Assembly (NCBI GenBank): GCA_031213475.1
Contig: JARUPZ010000016.1
Location: forward strand, 4,903,491-4,967,490
Length of the DNA: 64,000 nt
Origin: Nereocystis luetkeana
Taxonomy: Eukaryota; Sar; Phaeophyceae; Laminariales; Laminariaceae
Direction of reading: 5' to 3'
Every line of letters begins with the position of its first letter. The stretch's first letter is position 1. The notes under the pieces are model-generated. The model was given only the letters and a program-made list of their open reading frames with translations, was not told where the DNA came from and searched no databases. Made by a program: the position numbers and the translations under genes. Below, one piece after another: positions 10,915-23,800 of this stretch.

Positions 10915-11190
10915 GTTATGAGTAAGCCAACTATTAATAGCTGATTAGTTGGGTGGGGAAGTGAGGCAACAAGCTGAGAAGGTGGTGGGTGGCGAAATAA
11001 GCCAACTACTGTAGCTGATTAGTTGGATGGCGAGGTAAGGCAACAAACTGAACTACCTGAAAAGTTGGGCGGCGGGGTAAGCCAACTAACTGACTAGTTT
11101 GGTGGACGAAGTAAATTTAACTAACTGATTAGTTGACTGGCGGAGTAAGCCCAACTAACAGAATAGTTGGGTGGGCGAAGTAAAAAGCCA
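10915..11190. repeat. degenerate minisatellite, unit about 50-60 bp
   Basis: Five to six diverged copies built on GTAAGCCAACTA...TGATTAGTTGGGTGGCG. It lies in the intergenic or intronic stretch left of the ankyrin exon at 11489. Confidence 0.7.
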
Positions 11191-11414
11191 AACAACCGAC
11201 GTAACTCTTCCCTGACTACAAAAAAAAAACACGATTCCAGTCACAAACGCGCCAGTCAGATACAGATGCACAGAAAGCGATTAATTACACTCCTAAGCCT
11301 TGACACGAGGTGCTCTAAAAACCCGGGTACCCAGCATAAACCGAAACGCTAAAAGAAAAATAAATAAATAAAATAAATCCGACTAAAAAAAAAAAAAAGG
11401 GTTGTAAAAAATAC

Positions 11415-11479
11415 TATTTCGGGGGGCCATAGTAAATAGGACCTACCGTACATACAAAAATCTATGGTCCCCCGTAATA
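11415..11479. mobile_element. hairpin MITE (GGGGGACCATAG family), internally deleted
   Basis: Both terminal repeats (GGGGGGCCATAGTAAATAGG and TATGGTCCCCCGTAATA) are present but the middle is missing, leaving about 65 bp. It overlaps no exon and ends ten bases from the donor of the ankyrin exon at 11489. Confidence 0.7.
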
Positions 11480-11488
11480 GGTACCTAC

Positions 11489-11665
11489 CTTGGGGGTAAG
11501 GCCGTCGTTATTGGCCACATTGACGTCCGCCCCGTTGTCGATGAGGATGGCCAGGACCGCCGGAGAGTCGCAGACTGCGGCGTGAACCACGCCGTTACCG
11601 TTGACGTCCACAGCTTCGAGGCTGGCGCCTCCCTCCACCAGGAGCCGCGCCATCACCTTCGACCC
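11489..11665 (-). CDS. ankyrin exon (59 codons)
   Basis: Starts GSKVMARLLVEGG and contains two ankyrin repeats with the diagnostic DNGADVN turn, ending NNDGLTPK before a GTAGGT donor. The acceptor is CCGCCTCAG. It continues the repeat begun in the exon at 12128 (LHLACYK followed by GSKVMARLL), confirming the splice. Confidence 0.85.
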
Positions 11666-12846
11666 CTGAGGCGGCGGCGGCGGCGGCAGGGGTGTGTGGT
11701 GGGGGCGGGGGAAGCAAGGGTTACACAAGCTGTGCGGTGTGGTGTGGTGTAGTGTGATGTGGTGCGGCGGTGGAAGTTTAAGGAGATGGGTAGGGGCGGG
11801 GGCAAGGATGAGGATAAGGACAAGGACAAGGATAAGGATAGGGATAAGGATAAGGGTGAAGACAAGGAGGAGGATAAGAATACGGACAAGGAAAACGTGT
11901 ATGACAACGATAAGGATGAGGACAAGGTGTAGGAAGCCAGGGTCTGCCGGCGACCACGGCTGACTTTTTTTTGCACCCGTAGCATGCACGCGCACGCGAC
12001 GCTAGGGCCATGGGCCGCAAGGCACGGCAGAGACTTACCTTGTAGCACGCCAGGTGCAGCGGCGTCTGTCCGTGCCTGTCAGCCTCGTTCAGCGTCGCCA
12101 AGTCGCCTCGTCCGACCACGTGCTCCACCTGCCATCACCCAGGGACGACGGGAAAAAAAAAAATAGACAAAAATCCATCAGAGTCTCGAAATACATCACA
12201 CACCGAGAACCCACGCAGTCCGGCGTAAGGCACCAAAACGAAACGAAATGCAACCCAGCGGAACGGAGGTCCTAAAGCGACAGGGTAGGGTAGGGTAGGG
12301 TAACAAGGCAGGGTAGGGTAGCGTAGAGTAGGGCAGCGTAGAGTAGGGTGCGGTACGGTAACGTGGCGAAGGATATGGTAGGGTGGCCCCCCTCACCCCC
12401 TTGCCCCTGGTCTCGACTGGTTCTCTTTCCGTGCCTCCCTACGAGACATTCGCGGAGGGTTTCGTGCTGCGAATATAGCGTCTCTCTCGCTCGCCGACCT
12501 GAATACTATCTGATACTGTATATGAATCAAATGTCATAGCTGTAGCTGCGCTAAAGACAAGCTACTGGAAAAAACACGCCCGTCCGTCCGCCCACGAAGT
12601 CAAGGCACGGGGGTGGGGATGTAGCTGGGGGCGGCGATGTGGTCGGGGGTGGGGGTGGTATACGCGGGGTGAGAAGCGGGGGGCGGCAGCCCCAGCTCTC
12701 GCCAGCTACTGCATCCCGCCTACTTTCTTACCCTAGCCGTGTCGCCCTGAAAAATTGCGAGGTGAAGCTCCTGCAGTGACGCCTGGCGCGATAGGCACGG
12801 TATAGAGGTAGGTTGAAGCGGTACCGAGGCGAAGTAAATAACGAGT

Positions 12847-12878
<32 letters not shown>

Positions 12879-15800
12879 CGGGCGGCGGTAGGAGGTAAGA
12901 AGGGAAGGGGGGAGAGACGACGCACGGACGGAGAAAGACGACGGAATCAGATACATGTATACGGCGCGCGATCGGGATAAAGAGTAGAGGGGGGGGGAGA
13001 ACACAATTCACGGATCGTTCGGTCGGTTGGTCGGTCGGTAAGCGAAGCATAAAACATGCTGAAACCTTGGCCGTGGGTAGACGTTCCCCCCGCCCCCTGC
13101 CCCCCCGCCCATTTGCCCCCTGCAAGCGAGACATCGAGACAATCAACGGCACAACACCACCACCACCACCAACAACACCAACAACAAAAGGGAATTATGC
13201 CGCACACGGACCCATGACACATCTCCCCTCCCCAACAACTAGCCAACATAAATTTTATTCAGCAGTCCAGGCGTGGCACACACACGCAACAAAAGCTATA
13301 CTACCGCCCCCTCAAACTCCCCCTACCCCCGGTCATGCGGCTACGGCTACGCATGACAATAAGTACCTCCCCGCCCCCCGACCCCCTCCTTCCCCCCGCC
13401 CCCGTCTCAAAAAAACAAAACGAAAACCAGAAAACCACCACCCACCTGTTTCGCGCTTCTGCGGGGAGTGAACGGCCCCTGCCCGATCCCCGCAACACTC
13501 GCCGCCCCCGCCGCCGCAGCCTCATCCTTCGCCAACACCGCCATCGTCGCCGACCCGCCTCTCGGCGTCAACAATGGCGCCTTGTGCTCACCCCTCGCAA
13601 GCGCCGCGCCGGCCGCCACCGCCTTCGACCGGGGAGAGTCGAAGTGCCGCGCGGCGTGCTTGGGGTCCGCCGCGGATGATGTAAACGTCGCGGGAGAGAC
13701 ACCTTCGCCTCCGGCGGGAAATTTCGCCTGATCTCCCCTTTCGGTCGAAGAAGCTTCGGAGGACCAGGCGGCTGCGCCGCCGCCGCCTCCGGCAGCGGTG
13801 GTGGCGCCCCCGCGCTCCGCGCCCTCCCCGCGCCCGCTCTCGGCGAATAAGCCGCCACCGTTGCTGTTGGGCGGGGCTGCTGCAGCAAAGTCGGCGTTGT
13901 TGTTGCTGCTGTTGTTGCTGCTGCCGGGGGTGGTGGCGCTGTTTCCGGCGGTTGCTTCTCCGCCCGCAGCCCTGTCCTCCTCTACTTTAGCTCCCCCCTC
14001 CAGCATTATCTGCATCGACCTTCGCTTGTCTGTCGGGCAGTGGTCGTTGCAGATGTCCTACGAGTCGAGGAGGGTGGGGTTTGGTAACGGTGCAGGCGGA
14101 GGGAGGCGGCGGTGGTGGTGACGGGGAGGCGGTTGAGGTGGCGGGATACGCAAGACACTAGACGACAATTTTGTAACGACGACAGCATCAACACAACCGA
14201 CATACCTGGTACGGCAACAACACTAACACCAACACACAACAAAAGCGCCAACAGCACCAATACCAACACAGCAACACCAGCATCAATAACACTACCACAA
14301 CCACCGACACCAACACAGCAACAACACCAACAAAAACTAACAGTACCAACACCACAAAACCATTGCCACAGACACCACCGACACAGGACACAACCCACAG
14401 GGGGGACGCACTTCAGGGCAAAAAAACAACTAACAATCAACAAACAAAACAAAAGCAACGGAGTCATCGCATGGCATCGCAATGCACCAACACCACACCA
14501 CATCAAGCCACACCATACCACATCAAATCACAATGGATCACATCCCCTCTCCTACCCCTCTCCTACCGGTACATAACTCGCACCTCTTCTATCCTCCTCC
14601 TCCTCCCTACATCGCACACACCAGTCCGGACCCCCCCCCCTCTTACCCTCGGCGTGTGCCCTCCCTCTCGACCTCCTACCCCCTATCGCGTACACAAACC
14701 CAGATTCCCTCCCACCCTCCCCGTCTCAAAAGGGATGCGTGGCCAATGGTCAAAAATTACCAAGGCAAGCAAAAAAAGGAGAACGTCCCCCCCCTCCCCT
14801 GCTCGCCTGCCGGAATTCACCTCTCCCCTCTTTTAGTCCTGTCGCATACACCAAAACCCAGACCCACCCTCCCCTTCTGCTACTGCACACACCAGTCTAG
14901 ACCCACCCTCCCCCTTCACCACCGGCGTGCGCCCCTCCTTACCGAACACAATAATCCAGATCCACGCTCCCCTTCATCATCCAATACTGGTATGTCGTTA
15001 GACGGCACTCTTTTCCCTTGCCGGACAGAAGTCAAGGACTTGCCCGGACAGCCATCAAGGACTTGCCCGGAAACCGTCAAGGACTTGCCCGGATAGCCGT
15101 CAACGAAATCTCCACACAAAATTTAGTATACTCAAATCTACAGAGACCTTGATGGGTCAAACCTAGGATAGTCGTCAAGGACTTGACCGGAAAGCCACTA
15201 GGGCCTTGTCCGGAAAGCCGCCAAGTACTTGCCCGGATAGCGGTCACAGCCGTCAAGGAAATCCCCACGCTAAAAATAGTACATTGAAACATACAGAGAC
15301 CTCGACGAGTCAAAGCTAGGACATCCGTAAAGGACTTGCCCGGACAGCGACCAAGGACTCGCCCGGACAGTCGTCAGGGGCTTTCCGGGACAGCGGTCAA
15401 GGAAATCCCCACGCTGAAAATAATATGTTAAAATCTACAGAGAACTTGACGGGTCAAAGCTAGGACAGCCGTCAAGGACGCCCAGGAACTCCCCGCGCTA
15501 AACCAACTATAGTAATATCTACAGAGACCTTGACGGGTCAATATTGCGGTAGATCGTCAACCGACGTCTTCGCTCGCCCTCAAATATGTCAGGAGACGGT
15601 AGTTCAGGCCTGTGACCGACGGCGGCCTAGGCTTAAAATACTACTTTTCGTGTTGGAGCTCCTGAACGTATGTATGGCAGAAAATTCCAAAAAAAAACTG
15701 TTACCAACCGGCAAATTTGCTCAACATCAAAGATGGTCAGGAGACGGACGGCATGACGAATGGCGGTCTAGATATAGTGTATTACAATCAGTGTGGGAGC

Positions 15801-17790
15801 TTCTGGAGGGAGGACTTCACGACGCCAAAAAAACGCCGCCGTCAAATCGACCGACATCTTTGATGTCAGGAGACGGCATGACGGACGGCGGTCAAGAATC
15901 AATACATCATACGTACAATAGTAGTTTAGTGTGGGAGCTCCTCCTCACGATATGACTTCAGACGACGCCAAAAACCGGACGTCAAACCCGACCAACCAAC
16001 CGACCGTCGATCTTGTTAGCTCTCACCATCGGCGTGTGCCCGTCCTTGTTCCGATCTCCCACCGACAGCCCACGCCCCAGAAGAAACTCTGCGGCCGCCG
16101 CTGCACCCGAACCCGCCGCGGAGTGCAGGGCCGTGTTGCCGTTAGCGTCCAAAGCTTTCATGTTCACGCGGTGGGCGGCCAGGAGTTTCAGGCAGCCCAG
16201 GAGGCCTTCCCTGTGGCAGGCGATGTGGAGCGGGGTCTGGCCGAACTTGTCCCCTTTGTCGATGTCGAGGCACCCCTTCTCGAGCAGCCTCCTCACCTGC
16301 GCGCAGGCAGCAGCAGGTAGTGTGTGTGTGCGGGAGATTGAGGGAAAAAAACACGTTCGGCATTTAATCACACGATATCACGATACGTCGGAGTTCGACA
16401 TTTCGATAAATCCATTCATCGAACAGACCAAACCCTCGTGATTGACCGTAGATCTTTCAGGAAACACATCTACAGTCAGAATGTTATCTCTCCTGTATAT
16501 TCCGGATCTACGCGCCGAACATGGGAAATCTACTTCTTTTTTTTTCCCATCTCATCTCGTTTATTACCTTCACCCTTCCTTTTTCTCTCCCTCCCTCCCT
16601 ATTAATAGTCGTGGCGTAACTCAGATCCGGGGTCACATAGAACATAGCAGGCTCTCCTTTCCACCCAACTCCCCCCAAGTACGGTTCGTGCGTTGCATTT
16701 TTATCACGAGAAGATTCAGCCCGTTCTGCCCTCGACGACTGGCGTCTAATCAATCTATACTGCCAGTAGACCGTAATCTCCCGCCCTGGGTAACCTTCGA
16801 TGAGATAATCCAGCACTGCAGTAACGATGTGTACTGCTGCTGTACCGGTAGTATATTTTATACCTCTATCGCGTCGTAGTTTTGCGACCGAAAAAGATTG
16901 TATTCACTCTCTATCAATAGGATTGAAAAATCGGCACGAGACATTGGTTGCGCCGGGTGTCGGCGGGTAGGTATAACGGTTTGTTACATGTGGAGAGAGC
17001 AAACACACATACAGAGACCACAAACGACACCGGTACTGCTGAGCGCTTACGCCGCAGACGGTTGGTAACCCCGAGGTTATCTCCGCGCCCCTACAAAGGG
17101 GTTACTAATCGTTCACCATCATTCGGCGTGTGCCATCATACCCCGCACCTGGTAGGCCTATAGACAAGGGGTCACATCCGGTGCGAATTTTGCAAAGGCG
17201 TTGCGGGAATACGTACATACATACGCATGTAGTTGACTGCCGATGGAGCGGCATACACAACCAGCAGCAGCAGCAGCAACAAACAGTACAACAGCAGTAG
17301 TAATAAGTGTGTACGTGCGTATCGTTTTTCCGGTTTTAACTCTTCTCCTCGATTAAATAATCTCGATCTTCAATGGTCCACTCCAAGAGTTACTACCAAT
17401 AGAGGCTGGAGGCTGTCGCGTGATCATGGGCTGCGTTAAGGCGATGAGTGGACCCCTCTAGTATAAAATACAGTAGAGCGCTGCACAACAGTTACATACC
17501 ATGGTACAGAAATCCCTATTCTGAGACTCTGATTCCAAGGGGACTGCGGCACCAAGGTCCCCAAGGGGATACTGTGAGAGCAACACAAATCATACCGGCA
17601 GCAGTATAATATGATATGATAAGATACGATATGATATGATAAGATACGAGTACCATACGACGACCACACGAGCACACCCTACGTCCTCTACGCCGCCCGA
17701 CACGCTTGTCAAAACAGGCTGCAAGGGCATTGGAGGCGACGGAAGCACGCAGACAGATGGCGCATGACTGAGTGACTGTTGTTGTTGTTT

Positions 17791-17882
<92 letters not shown>

Positions 17883-20800
17883 GTTGTTGTTCTTGGTTGT
17901 TGTTGTTGCTGTTGTTGCAGTTTTGGACTCGTGAACGGCAGGCAACGACGGCAATAGGGCTATTATCTACTACGTACACGCCGGGGGACAGGAGACGGAG
18001 TGAATGCGGTGCCTCTTGAAAAAAAAAAGAGTGCGGTTCTTGCTGGAGTTCGGCAACAACTTCCAAGGATGGCCGCGAAGCATCACAAAAAGGCCAGCAT
18101 ATTTATGGTGCAGACGGGTTAAGAGGACGCAGCGGAATGAAAATTCTCCACGCGGAGATGGCGTGACGCGAAAAAACGGAAGAAGAAAAAACGACTGGCC
18201 CTGTCATGATAAGGCCTGCCCACGCAAGACTCCCACAAAAAAATTCAGCCAAAATACTTCCGAGAAAATGAAGAATTCGGGAGCGGCTACACTGGAGCTA
18301 TAGAGAGGAACACATATAAGAGTAGATACACCCTTGCTTTGCGGACGTCGGTCGGTTATGACAGCATTGTTTGTTTTTGTTTGTTTTTCGTTTCTACTTT
18401 TCGCTATTCGTTCACGTTTTTTTCCGCCGGGGTTGGCAGTGAAGGTTTGCATGCCCACAGGGCTCTTCATCTTGTATATATACGCTGACGTTTTTATCCC
18501 CCCCCCCCCCCTGCTGTCTCTGGAAATGCCTACACCGGAAATTAAATCAACTCATTGAAGCTGTCGTCCATATGCAAGTCCGCCTCAAAAGCGGTTCTTA
18601 GTAGGATGCAGCTCACCCTTCATGCGACTCGCCAGACACCTCACGGCGCTTCGCGCTTGGTGCAAGCAATGTCTGCCTGGTCGGTGAAAACCCGACACGC
18701 TCCGTCCCGGCATTGTAGGGATGCGAGGGTCTATGGTCATACGACTACGGCCATGCATGAGAACGAGTACATCTCTCCTATCGAGTACACCCCCCCCCTG
18801 ACAAACTAGATAGCAGCGAGAAAACAATCGCTATCCTAGGAGATAGATGGTGGCCACAGGCGGCCAAACTGGAAGGGGATAAGATTAGCAAAAAGTTTCT
18901 ATGTAATATATGGAAACAACGTAATGAGCGCCCAAATGTAGGAGGTGTCTCTATTAGGAGTAGGAACGGTGCTCCGTCTCGAAAGGGATGCGTGGTCAAT
19001 GGTCAAATGACTAAGGCAAGCAACAAATGAGTACCCCCCCCCCCCCCCCCCGCCCCCCTCATCACACGACTACGGCCAGGCATGAGACCGAGCACATCTC
19101 TCCTATCGAGTACCCCCCCCCCTTCATATTACGGCCAAACATATATGGGTACACCTCCCCCCGGTACCCGACAATTCGGTAAGTTAGGTACGAAGACAAT
19201 ACCGCTACCGTACCCGACACTTCGGGAAGGATATCATGCCGTATACCGGGGGTATTTACCCAACCGAATTGGTTCGATATGGTCTCCATACCTTACCGAA
19301 CACTTCGGTGTGGCTTGGTACGAACTCGATACCGGTGCCCGACTTCGGCAAGTTCGGTACGACCTCAATACCGGTACCCGACGCTTCGGTAAGTTCGGTA
19401 CGCCCACCAAACATACCCCACACGGGCATACTCTACCAAATACACCCTTGCAGTGATTGGGCTTTTTTGGCGTTAGAGTAGCACAATTGGAATTCAGACT
19501 TTTGTAAAAGCATAACAGACAGAACTGGGCGAAATTGAAAAAAAACAAGCACAACCGAAAAAACATGCATTTTTGGAAAAACTATATCAAAATGGATGCA
19601 GCAGTAGTATCAGCCTAATATAGTGAGAAAAACATGCATACCATAAAAAGGAAAACATAACACGGATGTAAGCCTAGTGATACTGCTGCTGCGCGCTCAC
19701 TAATTAATAGTCGGAAGATAACGCTGCAATTATCATTTTGTGTTTTTGGTTTAGTATACGAGTACCTGGGGCGCAAAAGGGGTATAACTTACAGTCGCTA
19801 ATTTGCCAGTAGGGTGTTTCGCGACAATCCAATTCGGTTGGGTTATAAAAATATTTGAAACCGATATGCATGAGTTGAAACTGATAAAAACGGGCGAACC
19901 ACAAGAAAGTTGCTCCGTTAGCTACCCAACCCGCAGAGTTACCCGACTTAATAAAAATATTATACCAGTATTAAATAGGTTGAAAATTAAAAACGTCACG
20001 TTGGTCACTTTTTCCCACAGCACTTAATTTTTCGTCGGTTGGGACCAAAGATGTCAGGAGACATGTCCATGTCTAGCTGTCTGTCTGTCTAGGCAAATCC
20101 ATCTGTCTAGACATATGTCCCCTATCCCCGGTAGAAAAACGCCTCATTATCTGCATGGAAACCCCTATTTCTTCTGTTGATTCAACTTGAAAACTGCACC
20201 GTTTCATGTTCCATGGCCATCTTCGTCTCCTGTCAATGTCCCCATGCGTACGCTGGTACGCCGGTATATATCATATAGAAATATCGTATAGTATGTAAAA
20301 TATATGTAATTCTCTGTGCGGCAGCTGCACGTAGCGAAACTAATACAAGATACACCTCGTGTATTGCTTCAGATCTGAACGCGTTTTACTTTTGAGAAAA
20401 AAAATGGCGCGAAAAAAAATGGCATTAAAACAAAATGACATTTTCCAGCATTTTCCAATAATATGGTCAGGCGTTTCCCCAAAACCGGGGATTTTTTGTC
20501 GTGTACCCGTTTTTTTGCTGCCTAGGCTGTCTGTCTAGGCATTTGCTAGACGCTGTCTGTCTAGGGGTAAAAGTGCTGTCTCCTGACATATTTGAGACAT
20601 ATATACCTGGTACCTGGTAGGAAACAGAATACAAGAAACCAACCCAACCAAATTCTTCGTCAGCACCCTGGTGCCGGCCTCGTTTATCCTCGTAGCGTAA
20701 ACACCTTCTGGTATATACAAATGTCAACAGCATGTAAAAGTAGCGGTCCCTCCTATAGTGCCGAATGAGTAGTGCCGGTTGCCCGCTGTACTCCTATTAC

Positions 20801-23800
20801 GAGGGACCATACGAAATAGGAATTACGGTACAGACAAAAACTTACCGTATATATTTCGCTATTTTTACTAAAACACTATTTGGTCCTACCTGGTATTTAC
20901 TATGGTCCCCCCTAATAGTGCTTGTGGAATCGCTTGGCGCAGATGAGGCTAACCAGTGTGGTAGTGTGCGGAGTAATTAGTGCCGGTTGGTTGCCGCTGT
21001 ATATAGTGCCGGTATTGTTGGCTAGCGCATACATACCGGCACTATACAGGGACCATTACTGTACCCATAAAACCCCGCGAGGGGAACATCCCCGGGTTTC
21101 TACAAAGGGCTGACTGGGAATCGGAGCAAAAATTGAACTTCGGCTGAATTTTCATCGATTTTGGCGAAGACGTCCATCATTAATCGATTTCCTTCGACAA
21201 AATAGGCTCGATCGAACTTCGAGTGAAATCGAACGAGCGAGGCAAAAGCCCCCTACACCCCCCCCACGACAGGTGGGGGGGGGGGGGGGATATATACCGG
21301 CTGGTGGAAGGCGTTATGTTAGTATGTTGTTATGTTATTATGGACAAATTGGCGAACCAATCATATTTCATCTCCATTTTGCGTTTTTCGCTGTCGATTG
21401 AATCACTGCACCACTGAATCGTACCAGGTATACAGGAAGATTGAATCGGATGAATCAGCTGCGATTCACAGGAATCCTACGGGTTTCTTTCTTGGTCGCG
21501 ATCGTCCGAAGTATCGCCGGAGGCTGAGCGGTCCGTCGTCGATCGTGGGGCACACTACAAGTTACAACGTACTGACTACGTACAGCCGTTGCACTACTGG
21601 ACTGCTGTACGATACGACGGACAACGACAACACCAACAACAGCAGCAGTACGAAGTGCTGTGTGCTGTCCCGATACGACTATATATATACCCCGAGCTGT
21701 TTGCGGTTGCAACGCACGAAACATATAGCGAACGGTTCATGTTGTCTTCTTAGCTTTTTTTACACCCAACGACCAACGACGTCCGCAAGTGCTCGTAGTC
21801 CTTACGATGGTACCTACTCGTTAAAGTATTTACGGGGGACCATAGTAAGTAGGACCAAATATTGTAGTAAAAATAGGTAAACTTACAGGTTTTTGTGTGT
21901 ACCATAGGTCCTATTAACTATGGTCCCAGGTAAATAGATGTAAATGTGATTATGTAATGGTAGTCCGTATTGATAATATACCGGTACTGGTGCGCTATTA
22001 TTGTATCAGACACAACTAAACTTTTGAAACAGGCGGCCAGTACGACTAGGCTAGCTTTTAGGCACGACCAGCTTTTACAGTACGTTATGACTAGGCTACC
22101 TTTGAGCGCCAGAAGCTGACAGGAGGCGACGTACGCAAAACAACTAGCCCAAGCTGGGCAGCTTTTACCGCCAGAAGCTGACAGGAGGCGACGTACGCAA
22201 CGACGACTAGCCCGCGCAGCTGACAGCATACCACAGAGCACGTACGACGGACATAATCAGCAATTCCATCAGCTGACAGCTTAGACAGCCCCCCATGTGA
22301 CGCCACAACACGACATCACCCCACCCACAAACAGCATCACCACGCCAACCAACCAAGAGCACCAGTAAGCACGACAAGGATGGCCACTGACAAGATCTCA
22401 GGAAAAACGGTCTTCGTCGTCGTCTGCTCGTCGTGTAGCCGCTGCTCCTCCTGCTGCTGATCCTGCGGCCCCTCCTGCGGCTGCTCTTGCTGCCAAGTTC
22501 TCGACCCCGACCGAGGAGACACCCGGAACGATTCCATCCTTCCCGCCCTCCACGCCTTTGCCTTCGACATCATCGAACTGATACCGAAGGCGAAGGCGTC
22601 GAGGGAAGCAAGGACCGCATCCTTCCGGGTGTTCCCTTAGTCGGGGTCGAGAGCTTGGCAGGAGGAACAGCAGCAGGAGGGGCCGCAGGATCAGCACCAG
22701 CAGGAGCAGCAGGAGGAGGAGGAGCAGCAGTTACACGACGAAAAGACGACGACGACGACGACGACCGTTTTCCTGAAATCTTGTCAGCGTGGAATTTTTA
22801 TCTTGAATTTAGTGTGCGGGGGTGGGTGTTATTATGTTGAAGCTAGTGTGGTGGCGATTCCGAGAGGGAAACGCCTCCGGAACTGTTGGGACATCCCTCC
22901 TTTTCAGCGGATCCGTCCCTTTCCCGGGTAGCGAGCGACCTGTCCCCGGGAGGGTCGCCGTTTCACGCCCCCTGCTAGCTGAGCTGGGTGTTGGCGCCCG
23001 TTTTTTCGCCGGGGTCACCGAGGGCTGGTGTGTGGGACAGGCGTGGCGCGGGCGTGTGCGGTCGCCGGCGGTCCGGTGGCGCACGGTAGAGCGGGTTGCC
23101 CGCGGGGCATAGCGAAACCGGCGCAGTTCTGAAGACCCAAAACGACGTCACCGTCGTCACCGCTACTGAGCAGCATTATATATTTTGCACCCCGCAGCCA
23201 CCCACGGCTGCAGAGGCGACCCTCTTATCTCACGGAAGGTGGGAAAACCGTCGCTCGCTCGCTCGGCTCGCTCGGGTTTCCCCTCTGGCTCCTCATAAAA
23301 ATCTCGTTGCCTTCCGATCAGCCGAACCGGCCGGAAAAAAGTTACAGGTCAAAACACACCCTGATGTGAACCTCTCCTTGTTACCCCTGCCCTCTGGGGT
23401 GTCTGCGTGTGTTCTTCACGTTTACCCTCCAGGGAGGTAGGTCAGAGAGGAAAACTGGCGACGAAAAGTGACGATCTCCGCAAAATGGCAACTGCGGGAT
23501 TGAGGGGGTCATGCAAATTTTTGTCCGAGGTTTAAAAAATCCAAGGGGTTGAGTACGCACGGGCGCAACATTCATCACATGTACCCGGACTTTATGGGCG
23601 CTCACGCAAGCTCGTGTACTGATAATAATATCAAAATGATCAAACAGTGTTTTGGTCGCCATCCCCTTGAAATGGGGGAGCGGGGGGGGGTGTACTCGAT
23701 AGGAGAGATGTACTCGATCTCATGCATGGCCGCAGTCGTATGACCAGAGACCCTCGCATCCCTAATATGCCGGGACGGAGCACGTCGGGTTTTCACCGAC

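Noticed and set aside
12276-12400. Telomere or chromosome end
   Set aside because: The period is five bases (GGGTA) with many variants and ordinary sequence on both sides.
15020-15545. CRISPR-like array
   Set aside because: Repeats are tandem minisatellite units with no unique spacers, in a eukaryotic intron.
17590-18066. Minus-strand polyglutamine/polyasparagine proteins
   Set aside because: They are translations of the (TTG)n microsatellite; flanks lack coding character and splice sites.
22398-22840. Ala/Gly-rich genes on both strands
   Set aside because: The frames mirror each other because the region is a palindrome; no start context or splice support.
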